A stretch of 64,000 nt of DNA from Trichosphaerium sp. ATCC 40318 (Eukaryota > Discosea > Flabellinia > Trichosidae): assembly GCA_038496445.1 (NCBI GenBank), contig JALMLS010000270.1:42660-106659 (forward strand). Reading direction: 5' to 3'. Shown piece after piece: positions 1 to 11,928 of the stretch. Both the position numbers and the translations under genes were made by a program. The notes under the pieces were generated by a model. It had not been told where the DNA came from. It searched no databases and saw only the letters and a program-made list of their open reading frames with translations. Positions within the stretch are counted from its first letter, which is position 1. Each line of letters opens with the position of its first letter.

Positions 1-1939
1 CATTTCTGGGCAATTACTCTCGAGAAAGGAAACAGCGTTCCAAGAAGTAGCTGCATACAAGTGTACTATTGGAAATGACTTGTGTAAGGTCCACATGGTC
101 TATGATAAAACCCATTAGAACAATATTCAACAAAACATTGACATGCTTAGCGCTCACTTACCCTAAAAAATTTCTTGTTGGAAACGTCCTCAAAAAGACG
201 AAAGTAGAATACATAAAGACAATTCAAATGAAGTAACCGACGTCCTAGACGTTCAGCAGTAGTAGCAGCTGAAAAAAAATACGGTTAGAACATAAATAAA
301 AAGATTGTAGTGTTACCTTTCTTGTTCTGGAATTGTGCTAGAAATAATCGAAGAAAATACATAAACTCTTTTTTAAAGACATCGTTTACTCTTATTTCGT
401 AAAAGTTCCTTTCATCAAATTCTTGACTGATACATTTAGAAAATATTAAACCTTCCATCAATACACCCTTTAGAAATAATTAGAAAGCACTTCCTCACAA
501 ATTTTGAATATGACACGTGATATAAAACGATATCACGTGTCATGCTCATTTTGATAAAATATTGAGGGAATACCCAAAAGATAAACGCAGCGTTGTTTTC
601 AAACAAAAACATTTGAAAGCAAAGAACGTAACAGTACAGAAATAAAATGGCAAGTTTATCGTTTTCTTTACCTGTAACCGGAATTGAAGCTTCTCAAATT
701 GCCATAACTGTTCTTCTTCAACACCATATGTCGTAGGATCTTTTTTAATCTGTTTTGCCATACTAGGTAGGTGAGAAAACTACGACTACTTCAAAAAAGC
801 TTCTAAAAAGCAACGCACGTTTTGTACATACTCCATCCCCTTGCCATGGCTTCATTGGTGGTAATAAGTTTATCAAGTGTGACGAGTATCTCTAAGATTT
901 CGGCAACATGCTCAAAAACAGTACGCAAATGCACATTCCTGAAAGTAGTCGCATACAACTTTTGATCACGATGATAAAGTGATGCCAGCTGCCTACAAAG
1001 ATGATTAACTACAGATGTAACGTGTTTATTAAAGCTATCACGAGTTGTGTATTTAATAAAAACACAATGATGCGGAATAGGTGAGTAGAAAGAGGACCAA
1101 AACGAGAAACAGTAAACAAAAGAATGGTTTTTTCTGAACAAAAAGAAAAAAAGACCAAAAAGTTTTTGCTCTTTGCCCAAATTAACACTTGTTTGTCGTA
1201 CCGTATGATGTTTAGGAATATCTCATAGCATCTGTTTACAAAATTGAATAATGTGACAAGGAATGGTAATAATTTTCCGACTTGTAATTGAGCGTCACCC
1301 TCCTCTACATTCGACGTTAACATAATTATTACCAATTTTGTTCATAAAAAAATAAAACATTTAAACGCTATCGCGTGCCTGGATCAAATGTATGAAGCGT
1401 TCCAAAAAGTGCCAAAGCAGGGTAGAAACGATTTATAGCCTTTTTGGACAATTAGTTCTTACAGAAAGTGTACACTGTTAAACATAATTTTTACTGTAGA
1501 CACAAGATAATAGCGTTGTTTTGATGGCTTTACGTACTGTTCGTTTCAAATACTGGACTTCATCGCAAAGACTGGCGAATACAACTGTGATTTTGTTGAA
1601 TAGCTTGTTATTAGTGCGTATTAGCTCAAGAACGTTGGTTTGTTCATAAGGTTGAAAAGCAAGAGCAATTGGGTCACTATTTGAGTCCCAACCTTGATCG
1701 AGTGTCTCGTCAAGTGCCTCTTCGATATTGCGTAGTTGTGTGGTGTAGCTTCCCACAAACTCTTGCATTTTCTCAATTTGTTGCTCTTCGGCAATCCCTA
1801 GCGTACGTGAGCCTCAAAGTAGCGATTGAAAGTGTCATTCGATAAAACAATGACAATTAATGCGAAAGTTCTCCAGTGTCGTACGTATGGAGCCCTCATT
1901 AAAGGGGTCCAAGTCCCAATTACTTTGTACTTCAGCCAT
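1..1939 (-). CDS. WASHC4: WASH complex subunit 4 (SWIP), N-terminal part, runs off the left edge
   Basis: SWIP is a large helical subunit of the WASH complex, which activates Arp2/3 on endosomes for retrograde sorting. Spliced minus-strand reading gives a start MAEVQSNWDLDPFNEG, then a block YTTQLRNIEEALD with DPIALAFQPYEQTNVLELI (about residues 35-75), then EEGDAQLQVGKLLPFL and NRCYEIFLNII, then HLRTVFEHVAEILEILVTLD, then KKDPTTYGVEEEQLWQFEK. These follow the order of the animal SWIP N-terminus closely. The first intron (GTACGA..AG) rejoins in phase 1. I chose the ATG at 1939 rather than one at 2035 because the family begins with an acidic W-x-hydrophobic-D segment just after Met. At least six introns are visible. 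The last segment in the window (about 160-420) is DERNFYEIRVNDVFKKEFMY plus the following exon. The C-terminal two thirds lies outside the window. Family assignment is very secure; exact exon ends are not. Confidence 0.9.
511..542. repeat. Perfect 12-bp inverted repeat with CACGTG cores in a WASHC4 intron
   Basis: TGACACGTGATA and its exact reverse complement TATCACGTGTCA are separated by 8 bases. The site lies in non-coding sequence between two WASHC4 exons. Each arm holds an E-box core CACGTG, a motif that recurs through the window. It could be a protein-binding site or a small hairpin. No function can be proven from the sequence. Confidence 0.6.
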
Positions 1940-2073
1940 TGGTGGCAGTGACTTCTGGCACTTTTTCTGACGCCAGCAATTTTCTTGAAATTTGAGAATG
2001 ACACGACTGAATTTGACTAGTTTAGCTCTGCGCACTCGCTTCGTTTTCTGCCTGTTCCAGCAGCAAAGCGATC
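1940..2073. promoter_or_regulatory. Bidirectional promoter between WASHC4 and Exo84
   Basis: Only 134 bp separate the chosen start codons of two head-to-head genes, SWIP on minus and Exo84 on plus, so both promoters and both 5' leaders must fit here or overlap first exons. No TATA box is obvious. Two clustered CTCGCT/CGCTTCG-like GC-richer patches stand out against the AT-rich surroundings. Shared control is an inference from spacing. Confidence 0.5.
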
Positions 2074-5000
2074 ATGAGCAGTAACGAGGATTCGTACAAT
2101 GAATTTATTCAAGGGACACCAGGCTCACCAGAACAAGTTCGAGCGTCTACTAGCAATGAATCGCTTGCTTCGCGTGGGTCTGGGCGGTCTAAACATAACA
2201 AGGGCATTCATAGTTTAGTAAATCAGCTAAAAGGTAACGTTGACGCAGTTAAAACATGTTGGGAGTTAACTGCCACCACAAGGTAAAAAAAAACATCACA
2301 AACACAAGAAAGAGCCTTCATTCCATGGTAATCCAATAAAAAGAGACAGAGGAGATACATCGTACTCTATGGGATCAAATTCAGCAGAAGAAGAAACAAA
2401 ATACTATGGCATCTACGAAGAGAAGCAATTTAACGAAGCAGACGCCGCTAAATGTTCGTAACAACGCGTTGGGGCGTTTTTTATATTAACCTTTATAAAA
2501 ACCGGTTCATTTTGCCTTTATAATTACCCCTTTAACAGTGGTGACGCTTCAACGCCTGTTAAAAATAACAGTCCTCATTTCAGAAATTTAGATGCGGCCA
2601 AACTATTTGAGGCATACGAAGAGCATAACGTAAGGTACAGAGTCAGTTGCTTGCTTGACCAATAAAGCAGAAGTTGTTTATTTGAAAAAAATTGTGAAAA
2701 ATTTACTCACGGTAGGCTGTTAAAACAAGACTTGATGAAGGATAGACAAACTGCTGCTGATAGATTACAGCGTAATGTACATAAGAATTACCCAAAGTTC
2801 ATCAGCAGTTCGAAGTACATCTCTAGTATCCTGAGACAAACCAAATGAAGGAACTTCAATTTTTTTATTTGTTTGTTACACCACGCTTTTAGTAATTGTT
2901 TCTATCCTTCACGTTCACTAAAGATTTGGAAATGGATATGTTAGAACTTAGAAATCATCTTACAGCAATTAATTCGGTAATGAAGGGGTTAGAGAAGCGT
3001 AAACTTAATGTTGCCAGTACGTCTCGTTTATTTATTTTTTTGGTATTTTATTTTGTTGTTATGTAATTTTTACTCACTTGTTGTATAGCTTTTGCTCCTG
3101 GAACATACTCTCAAACAAAACAAGTAGCTAATGACCAAGTGAAACGTGATATTGATTGGTTTTTGGAACTACCTGATGAACTTGACATTCTCACTTCTGA
3201 ACGATTGTTTGGCGAGGCTGTTAATCTTATAGAGCGCGCAGAAGCACTCAAAAAGCAGAAAAAGAGACCACATTGTGCGCTGGCATACCAAACTATTCAA
3301 GGAGAGTTAGTATTTAAAAGGTATCTCAAACCAAAGCTAATGTTTTCAGGTTAATAATTTTGAGTCTAGACAGAAGATGGCTGAAGTCCTACTTCGTGAT
3401 TTACAAGCTGCCGCTTTAAAAAGACCTGAGTGTGCTTACATTATTGCCCATTTGCATAGACTTGGGTACTCAGCACAGGTACAATCGAGCACCTCTTTGA
3501 AAACTGTTGAAGTCATTGTTATGTAACTCTTGCTTTTCTAGGCACAAGATACATTTCTACAAACACGTAGTATCAAACTTAAGGCGAGTGTAAGGTGAGA
3601 ATAGGATAACCTTCGTTTTTTGTAGCTAACTTGTTTTTTTAGGCAGCTAAGTTTTGAAGGTGATATTCTTCTCTTTACCAACGAATTATCACGTGTTGTA
3701 TTTTCAGCCATTTACCAAACATGTGATGACTTTTTGGAATGGTTTCCTAAGCAGCATATGATATCAGGTATGAGACAGTGCCTTTTCTTTATTTTCAAAA
3801 CAACATCACGTGTTGGCAAGGTAATCTGATGTTGTATTCAAGGGTTTGTTGTGTGGGCGATTAGAGAGTTAGAATCTTTTGGAGAGCAGTTTACAACACG
3901 TATTCGCCAAGTATTATCAGCTGAGCTTGATAACTTTGAAACAATGGGGAAATGCTTTGAGATTGCTCAAGCTCATTGTAGAATGGTACAAAAGATTTTC
4001 TACTTCTTTGGTTCTAACTTTTTTGTAGCTTGAAGAAAAGCGATTAGCGCTCACGTTTTTCTTACAAGGAATGTTTAATAAGGACTTGGAATATGCGTTA
4101 GATAATTACTATCAACGAACAAGACCTCTAGTTGATAAACAAATCGGCGATGAGAGTTGGGTTTCTGAGATGTATTTCCCAGAAGGTATGTCAAATCGTT
4201 TTGTTGTTTTTAAAAAGATTGTCTGGTTTTATAACACCTTTATTTAGCTGGAGAGCCAGTATCACTTTCTCCTAGCGCAATATATGTATATAATATAACA
4301 GAGAAGTTTGTGAAAGGCATCAAATCTATCATAACACCTCAGGTTCATTTTTTGTTTTTCCGTATTTCCGAGAACTTGTAGCTCATATTTCATTAGCTTG
4401 TTCCTCTTGTTGTTTCTACAATGTCTAAAATGCTTCGTGACTATGTTTTCTCTCTTCGTGTAATTCTAGAGCAACAAAGACCACAACAACTTGGCGACGC
4501 TCAAGTAAGTATCTTGATATTTACATACGTTATATTTCTAATTCTTACCAGCGTTTCCTTACAATTGTTGCAAATGCTAAAAATATTGTTCACTCTTTGG
4601 TTCCAGAAAAGATTAAAACCTTTGAGGTACTATGATCTGTTGCTATGCTTAGATTAACTAACCCTATCCATAGAGTCAACTTGAAGGACCAGAAGCAGGT
4701 TTATCAACACTTCAAACTCAACTACAGTATGCGAACTTACTTTTTTATTTGTTGGAAGCTTACTTTATCGTACCTCAAGATCGATATACGAGCCTATGCC
4801 TATTATGTTCTGTGAAAAGTGGGCAAGCTTCATATCAAGCACTAAGCTTGTATGGGCTGACGTTGTGGCTACAATTTATTCAGAACAACAACTGGCAAAG
4901 ATTGAAAAGCCTGAGCCTTCTCTTAAGTTTGTAAGGCTTTTTGAATACTTGAGCACACTTACATCAACCATACATGATATGTTGGATATAACAGCAGTTA

Positions 5001-5602
5001 AAGTTATCATAAGCAGAATGTTTGAACTTGTACGTACTCAAGTGTTATGAAAACTGTTTACAATCTATTTTTTTTCCTATTTTTTCTGTTCAAGTACAAC
5101 AGAGACTTGTTTGAGTTATTCTTGTTTTGTCTTAATAATATTTGTCGTATAGATATGTCTTGATCTTAACGAAGGTGAATTTTGGGCAAAAGAAAATACA
5201 GAAGAGCCAATGATAGGCGAAAAAGGTACAACCTCATTAATCAATCTTTGCTATTTTTTCTTCGATGTTTTTTTTTTTGGTCTTGCTAATGCCTTGTTCT
5301 TTCTTTCAGGATTACAACAGCTTGTAATTGATTTACGATTCGCCAAAGAAGCTGTAGGAAGATTTGGAACTGATGTATCTTACAAGGCACTTCAGCGCGT
5401 ACAAGATCGTGTTATTACACAGTACACCAGAACAACAAATGGTGAAGGTGCCAAAATACTAAAGGTAAATGGTTACTGTTTTTTCAACACTTAATTGCAT
5501 TATTATGTATATTTACTTATCGTTATTTAGGGTAACAACATGTTTTATAAGGATGTAGTTAATGCAGCCCTTTCAAAAACTAAGACATTACTAAACGTGT
5601 AA
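2074..5602 (+). CDS. EXOC8: Exocyst complex component Exo84 (EXOC8)
   Basis: Exo84 is a subunit of the octameric exocyst that tethers secretory vesicles to the plasma membrane. The spliced product begins MSSNEDSYNEFIQGTPGSP, a Ser-rich acidic leader, then a basic patch KKKHHKHKKE reached through a 47-nt phase-1 intron at 2236-2282. The core N-terminal coiled coil reads NYPKFISSSK, ISDLEMDMLELRNHL. The Exo84 C-terminal fold is recognisable from DWFLELPDELD, LLRDLQAAALKRPEC, HLHRLGYSAQAQDTFL and SFEGDILLFTNELS through LQQLVIDLRFAKEAVGRF near the end. The stop is TAA after LLNV. About a dozen short introns interrupt it, many with GTACGT-like or GTAAGT donors. I see no clear PH-domain signature in the middle, but that domain diverges strongly in Exo84. 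The start ATG follows an in-frame stop region and lies 134 bp from SWIP. Assignment is confident; single exon edges are not. Confidence 0.88.
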
Positions 5603-6461
5603 TGCATCTAAAAATCAACGAATATTTAAATGTAATGTAAAATACAAACTGTGTTATTTTGTGAAGTCTATCAGTGAAATCCATGATAGTTGTACAGTGG
5701 ACTTTGTAAATACGGTTTTGACGTGCATGTAAACTATTGATGGAAAGGTTGAGATGAGAGTAGACACTGTTCTTGTACACCTGTTTAAAGAGCCATGACC
5801 AGTCGGTAGTTCTCTGAAACAGTAACTTGGTGTTTTTTGCAAAAAACAATACACTGGGCGCGCTTTTGTACACTTGGAAATATCCAACTTTTTAGGGCTG
5901 TTTACTGCCCCAGCTACCATTAAAAACGTTTAACATTTTGTCGGCCAATGTGATCGGTTGTACTATTCTGATACGCACTACTAGCGCAACTGTCGACAAC
6001 GCTGAGCAAAGCTGGTCAAAACAAGTCTGTTCTACGCGCCAAAATTTAAAAACAAGCCAAACGGAAGCAAACACCATAACGAAATGAATAACCAGGTAAT
6101 TCGCGTATATTGCGGCTATAACTACAATATTAACATAAATACGCAGATTACAGCGCAGCAGAACAGACAAAACTTCCAGTTTGTAATGACAAGCAACCAC
6201 GACGCTTATAAGGCACGTAAAACGTACTGAAACCACTAGAAGCGCCACAAACGAATATTGTTTCTCGTTTGCACACTGCCTTTAACAGCCCAACGATTTG
6301 TACTTCCCTTACATTCGGTGTTGGTGATGCGGTCGGTTGCGTGCCGCCGCTTAGCAAAAAACGTTTAAAAACTCTATTCGCTCGTGGGCTGGTGATTATT
6401 CGCTTGTGTACGTTCCCTTAAACGCCAACTCAGAGGTTTATAACCACTGGGGCTGGGTTCG
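5603..6461. other. Intergenic stretch with one short open frame
   Basis: This 859-bp stretch holds the 3' flank of Exo84 and the 5' flank of the next gene. The only coding-like piece is a 48-codon plus-strand frame at 6084-6230 that begins MNNQVIRVYCGYNYN and is rich in Asn and Gln. It has no recognised relative and could be chance or a 5' exon. Longer minus-strand frames at 5892-6357 have poor composition and no family match. Confidence 0.35.
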
Positions 6462-7104
6462 ATGTGGTTGTCAGATCTGCCGCTTAGCATGGACGTGCGG
6501 CATATCACTAGCTTGAAAGAAGTCGGGAAAGAAGTTTCAGAACCGATTGAAGTCTTCGCTTCGAGTTCAAAAGTCACAAAAAAAACCAAAAAAGTAGAAT
6601 TTGAAGCTCGAGCCAAATTCTGCGTTTTTGGTTTTTTTTTTCTATCTTCTTTCGTTGTGCTCTAGCTCTCCATGCTTACAGATTTTAATATAGGCACTAT
6701 GTGATATAGAGGTTGCTGAGAAAGAAGCACAGTTAGAGGCGCTTAGAAAGGAGAAAGACGCTCGAATAGCTGAACTTATCAAAGAGTTGCTTAAGCGTAC
6801 AAATCAGCTTGATAATGCTTTAGATACTATAAATGAGCTAAAGGAACAACATAAAAGTAAAGTTGGAGCACTAGAGGTAACAATAAGAAACTTAACGAAA
6901 GAAAGAAATCAAAAGAGAAGTGCCGAGAAATTGCTTCAAAGAGATGTTAGAGCATTGAAGAGGCGTAAGAAGAGTGATGATAGGACTATAAAGGCTGTTT
7001 CTGAGAGTATAAACGTTATGAACTTTGGTGATGCTAGAACGATTATTGATGAGTATGTTACGGAAAGAGATGTTGAAGATGAAGGTAGTGATACTGAGAA
7101 GTAA
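6462..7104 (+). CDS. Hypothetical coiled-coil protein
   Basis: Not recognised. Two exons are joined by an intron of roughly 100 bp (donor near 6597 or 6625, acceptor TTTAATATAG just before 6700). The N-terminal exon reads MWLSDLPLSMDVRHITSLKE and ends in a Lys-rich run KVTKKTKK. After the intron the product becomes a long charged helix: ALCDIEVAEKEAQLEALRKE, KELLKRTNQLDNALDTINEL and onward, with heptad-like Leu/Ile spacing for about 90 residues. It then has a very basic stretch RDVRALKRRKKSDD and an acidic end DVEDEGSDTEK. This suits a small cytoplasmic or nuclear coiled-coil protein that dimerises or binds a partner. The start codon is the first Met of the open segment and is only a guess; a further upstream exon is possible. 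Confidence 0.55.
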
Positions 7105-7824
7105 AACACAGAAAAAAAAGTTGTAAAAAATGAGTGTAAATAAAAATTGTATTTGTAGGAGACTGTTTGCAAGTAAATTAAACATACGAGCAACATAGCT
7201 ACTATAGAACTCAAAGGTTGCTTGCCATTCTACTTAGTAGTGATGAATCGGTAATGTCTGCATATTCAATTCCAGGCGTTTGAGATTGCCAGATACTGGC
7301 AAGCAACGATCACCTTCCCACCCAGAATGGCTTAACTCCATGGTTGTATACTAAATAACCCAGTATCCCCTTACCAAATTCAATCATACTCCTTTTGAGA
7401 TTTTACCTTTAGCATTAAAAGACTTGATTGCAGAAATAGTAAAGCCATACAAGTTTGTATTGCATCACAAAGATCAGACTAAACTGTTTCATGTTTCTAT
7501 TTACGAAAACTACAATGCAAGAAATTACTTTGTAATGGAAAAAATGACAGTGCATATGATACTTGTATGGCATGTATCAACGATTGTGTAGCATCATAAA
7601 ATCCAAATATGTAGTAAGAAAAAAAGAAGAATCTCAAACAAGAAAACTGTTCTGTCCAAGCTTATAAACGTAAAGAAAATCATTCTCAAATTTTTTGTGT
7701 GTATTAAATAAGGTGATGGACGACAACTATGATACTAGGTCAAATTACAGTGAATCACAAGTGAGTCGGTGACATTCTTTGCTTCAGTCAGTTTTTCAAA
7801 TAAAAAATACAAGGCTAACCGACA
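7105..7824. other. Intergenic, possible 5' exon of the Rab-like gene
   Basis: No convincing gene. A short frame at about 7716-7762 reads MDDNYDTRSNYSESQ and ends at a good donor (CAA|GTGAGT), so it may be an upstream exon of the next gene. I could not find an acceptor that keeps frame with MPKGTAITP, so it was left out of the CDS. Confidence 0.3.
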
Positions 7825-8862
7825 ATGCCAAAGGGAACTGCCATTACACCAAAATATAAAGAGAAAACTGTTATTACCAAAATAATACTATTGGGCGACT
7901 CTGGTATTTTACAATTCATTCGCCTTTACTTACTTTCAAACAGGTCTACGAGTGGGTAAAACATCAATTATTAGAAGATACAACCAAAATACATTCTCAG
8001 ATCATTACAGGTCGACTATTGGTGTCGATTTTGTACGAATTTTTACTCTTTTTATTGTTTGTTTTGTCGCCTTTTTATTCTGTTTACAAAAATTAATAAT
8101 TTAAAAACGGAAGTTCTTGCTACTTTTAACTGCAAAGCACCGTCGTATTAGTGTAATCTTACCATTACTCAACATGTTTAAGGAGGGCAAACGTACTCAA
8201 GGGAAACTGATCAAGGATATCCAATTACAAATATGGGAGTACGTATCACGTCTTTCACTAAAAACGCGTGCTTTTGCACGTGACAGAAAACAAACGAAAA
8301 TATTTTGTGACTTATTCTTAGCACTTCTGGAAGGGAGGTTGGTTTATCGGGTATGGGTAAGCACAAGACCTCCCAATAAATGTTTAACCTAAAATTTAGC
8401 TCGTGTTTATATTAAAGGAAGTCACGTAGCATTTGTGGTGTTCGATGTAACAAAAAGATACACTTTTGAAAGAGTGGCAGCATATGAAAAGGTGATGGAG
8501 CTCACCAAAGATCAGCAATGTTGTATTGCCATTGTTGGCAATAAAATAGATTTAAAAGATAAACGAGAGGTATCAACAAAAGAAGGACGTGAGTTGGCAG
8601 ACTTTTGGGGTGCTTCATACTTTGAAGTCAGTGCAAAAGAAGTACGAGTAAAACAACAACTTTTTTGTTCTCAGTTCTGATCACTTTTTAGGGCACTGGC
8701 GTATTTGAGATGTTTGATGAAATGATAAGCCGTGCTGAAGAATTACATGTAAAAGCAGGACGTCATTTAGAAGAGTCTCCTACTGAGAAAGTTATTGTAC
8801 CTCCAGAAAACCACACTTCATTCTTCTCAAGAATACAATCTTGGTTTACAGTACAAAAATAA
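7825..8862 (+). CDS. Divergent Rab-like small GTPase without a prenylation motif
   Basis: Rab GTPases are membrane-traffic switches. The spliced product starts MPKGTAITPKYKEKTVITK and shows the Rab order: beta-1 and P-loop (ILLGDSG..VGKTS), switch I STIGVDF, then GKLIKDIQLQIWD, G3 as DTSGRE in place of DTAGQE, AFVVFDVT, G4 as GNKIDL, G5 as FEVSAKE, and a C-terminal helix. Several things are odd. At the first intron (donor after GACTCTG) the AG sites give either GDSGLRVGKTS (two extra residues) or GDSVGKTS (one short), neither a normal GxxxxGK[ST] loop. The switch II glutamine is Arg. The protein ends SRIQSWFTVQK with no Cys at all, so geranylgeranylation is not expected. Introns lie at about 7911-7944, 8032-8181, 8239-8321, 8357-8399 and 8643-8692. 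It may be an atypical, non-prenylated Rab-like protein, or the splice model at the P-loop may be wrong. Confidence 0.72.
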
Positions 8863-8887
8863 AACCTCCTTTGCTTCAATATATCAT

Positions 8888-9653
8888 GCATCCCGTTAGT
8901 AACTTACAACTTGTAAGATTGATCGAATGTACACCACTCAATACTGTGCCACCAGAGTCTGTCACTGCTGTATTCCTCACATCAATGGTATGTACGTTTC
9001 AATGCTGAAACACCTATATCTGTAACGTGGGTGTAACTCAAATCAATGGTATGAACACCTGATAGAGGTTCAAAGATTGGCTGAAAATGCTTTTTGTAAT
9101 TTTTTCTTAATTTATGGTCAAATCACGTGATTAAAAAAGCCAAGAATTAGTCAGTGGTAACAAGTTGTAAAGGCATCAAAGGTTCATGTATGACGAGTCT
9201 ATCGGGAGCACATACCATACAGTTATCAGATACGAACTCAATGCATGATTGGTTGGTACCGCTTTCTAAGGTCAAAGTTTTAACTTATGGGGATGTAAAA
9301 AAATAACAGACAAAGGCCTCGAATCGGTTGCTAATGTACATGGAACAAAACGTTAGTCTGTCGGCTAAACAATGTGCCAGTACGTTTGTTTAAATCAATA
9401 TGTAACTTCTTTGCTAAGTAAAGGGTGCTTAAGTCAAATACAATCAGTCATTTGTAGCTTATTTCTTTTTACAAAACTGTTTTTTCTAATGTTGTTATGT
9501 AGCTATTGCAAGAGCGGCATGCAAAGACACTCAATGTGAGGTTGCCAGAAAATGCGCCAAGTACTGCCATGAAGATAAAGCGGTTTTTGAAAAAGCTACA
9601 AATACCACAATGTGGTCAGCGGAGTTTAGGAAACTTCAACAAAAGTTGGCATA
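8888..9653 (+). CDS. Weak candidate gene, unrecognised
   Basis: A Met at 8888 opens MHPVSNLQLVRLIECTPLNT and runs to a plausible donor at ATG|GTATGTACG. Downstream, plus-strand segments look coding: GSCMTSLSGAHTIQLSDTNS followed by LVPLSKVKVLTYGD near 9187-9290, a short ITDKGLESVANVHGTK in another frame near 9302, and after a clear acceptor at TTATGTAG a Cys-rich piece AIARAACKDTQCEVARKCAK that ends at TAA about 9651. The words LSDT and ITDKGLESVAN resemble leucine-rich repeats of the FBXL/AMN1 type, but the frames do not join cleanly. This may be a short LRR gene or a decayed one. Confidence 0.25.
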
Positions 9654-10347
9654 AATTAGCCACTCAATGGATGTTTCGTAACATGTTCAATAAAAGAAAA
9701 TGCATCAAACAATATTATATTTGCCTCTGGTAGGCACAATGGTTAAATACATTTTGATGAGTTTGCTAACTGTCACTTTGTATTTGGTAATTGACCTGGA
9801 TTGGGATAATTTTCTCAATTTTCAGTAGTTTGTGTCATCTTTACCTTATGTGAGGCAGTTTACTGAACGTCACGGAAGTATAAAAAGTAATTTAATAAAA
9901 TGAGTCAAATGAAAAGCGATTTGGCTTAAACAAGGACAACAACAATGAGCACAAATTACAGCAACAGATATCACCAACAAGCACGCATCCACCTAACCAG
10001 TTACACCCCGCATACACCTTTAAAAGTGTAGTGTCTCCAAAATTACTTTAGTAATGAGCTTCTGGGGCGTTTACGCACTAGGCGAAGTTGTCTTTGTAGG
10101 CACAAAATGACAGAAAAACTCGCACAATTTTCAACTTTTTAAGTCAAAACGGTACTTTTACGCGCATGGCAACAATAGTGTTTACTTCTCAACAATACAG
10201 AATGTTGATAATTGTAACCATGTTTAATTGTCAAAGTCATACGAATTAAAAAAAAACAGTGCGGGTAAATTCGTTTCCGACTTTGGTTTTTTTTTTTGTT
10301 TTTTTCGAGTTTTCATTTTTTTGTAAACAATTGCGCTTAAAACAACT
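9654..10347. other. Intergenic, T-rich upstream of ERG2
   Basis: No gene seen. The last 100 bases are strongly T-rich with runs of 9-13 T. A short hydrophobic frame (VFFFVFFEFSFF) just upstream of the ERG2 start is a product of this T-richness, and it is not in frame with the gene. Confidence 0.4.
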
Positions 10348-11402
10348 ATGGGTTATCTTTTTGATCAGAAGTTCTTACATTCGCTTGCTAAAAAAGCTGT
10401 TGAACGCTATGGAGAGAACATGGAGCAGATCGTTGCGTACATTGTTACCGAGCTCAATAAGAAATATCCGGGCCACATAAACAACAACCAAGGTAAGTGC
10501 GCTTTAGAATGAAGCATTTTTACGCGTTTGTACTGGTATTCTACAGACTACATCTTACTTTGCCAACCGTACTTTGGGTGATCATTTAAGACCGTTTTGG
10601 GCTTTTTCACATTGTTTTTGTGGCTGTTTCGCAAATATTTTTCTAGAGTGGATATTTAATAACGCCGGTGGCGCAATGGGTTCTATGTATGTGATTCACG
10701 CATCTTTGACAGAGTATCTTATCATTTTTGGAACAACCTGTGGTACAGAAGGACGTAAGTTGCTTTTTCACCTCATAACGCGTCAAAATACGCATAACTA
10801 AAGCTTCTACATAGATACTGGACGGTTCCCGTTTACTGACGATTATTTTATGATTCTCAAAGGCGAACAATGGGCTCACTCAGCAGTACGTAATAGATCT
10901 AAACTTACAGAGTTTCAACCATTTCGACCAAAACAGCCGAAAAATAAGAAGCTTACGCGATTATGACGCTATCTCGACTTCTCGTCGTTTGTACGAATCT
11001 AAACACTTACTACAGGGAAAGTTCGAACGTGAAGTATACAAACCAGGCGATTGTCATCATTTAAAACGTGGTGTATCTAAGGTAGAACCTTTTTTTGTAA
11101 AAACGTTTCTGTACTGACTTATCTGCTAGCAATATAAAATGCCAGACACTGGATGCTTTGCACTAGAGTACGCTCGCGGTAATATCCTGTCTATGATGCC
11201 TTTTGGTACGATAGACGACGCGGAAATCGGAGATTTCACTTTTTTTCAGATTTTTTTTTCGTTTTTTTTTCTTTCAGTTTATTGACCACTTACAGGTATG
11301 GCTGATGCTCTATTTGGTACCCTTGATTACTGGTCATTTTGGCAAACTGCTAGAACGTATGTTAGCTTGACAACAAAAGAATTATTGCAATGCAAAGTAT
11401 GA
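10348..11402 (+). CDS. ERG2: Sterol C-8 isomerase, ERG2/sigma-1 receptor family
   Basis: ERG2 moves the double bond of sterol intermediates from C-8 to C-7 at the ER membrane. Six exons fit in phase: 10348-10492, 10647-10754, 10815-10885, 11016-11081, 11130-11205 and 11296-11402. The product shows family landmarks in order: [99 protein letters not shown] and [19 protein letters not shown]. The key acidic residues are kept: the Asp of FTDDYF and the Glu of ALEYARG match the sigma-1 ligand-site pair. Length (about 177 residues) is shorter than fungal ERG2 because the usual N-terminal membrane anchor is absent from the first exon. An unseen upstream exon may supply it. The third intron is 130 bp and contains an open stretch, but splicing it out restores exact family spacing. 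Confidence 0.92.
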
Positions 11403-11928
11403 GAAAGAAAACAAGCGAAATCTCACGTGAAGACACATTTTTTTTCGATACAAACAACCTTGAACCAATCAACTGATTTTTGTTAATAAACCCTTTACCT
11501 CAAATATAAAATTGCTTTGGTGTATACACTGAAAGTGTAAGGGTTTTGACGTTTGTACAATGTGAGGATATAGTAACAAACTGATTTTTCTTATGCACGC
11601 TCTCAACCGAATAGAATCGCTTCTTTCGAAAGAACGTTTCTAAAAAAATATTATAGAACATAACGGAGAGATAATCTCAAAAGAAATTTTCATGCTAGAA
11701 CGGTTAGGGTTGTCAGACGTTAAAAAGCAACTATCTCTTTCAAACACTGTAAATTGCAAATCTATTTGTTTTTTCAGTCATCCTCAAGGTACAGCGGCCA
11801 TGAAAGGTATGCATTGTCCTATACGACGGAGGCATGTTATCTCTACAACAGGCGGACATGTTTCATCTTCACAATCGACAACATCAAAATCAGCAGGGTC
11901 TGCACGAGAACAGCAACTACAAAATAAA
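11403..11928. other. Intergenic between convergent ERG2 and the RTX-like gene
   Basis: No independent gene supported. Plus-strand frames here and across 11692-12027 overlap the 3' exon of the minus-strand gene and its flank. The flank from about 11776 is also present as a degenerate second copy near 13838, so it belongs to a duplicated segment. Confidence 0.4.

Noticed and set aside
5892-6357. Two overlapping minus-strand frames of 118 and 69 codons
   Set aside because: Hydrophobic composition without signal-peptide shape, no splice context and no family match; probably chance openness.
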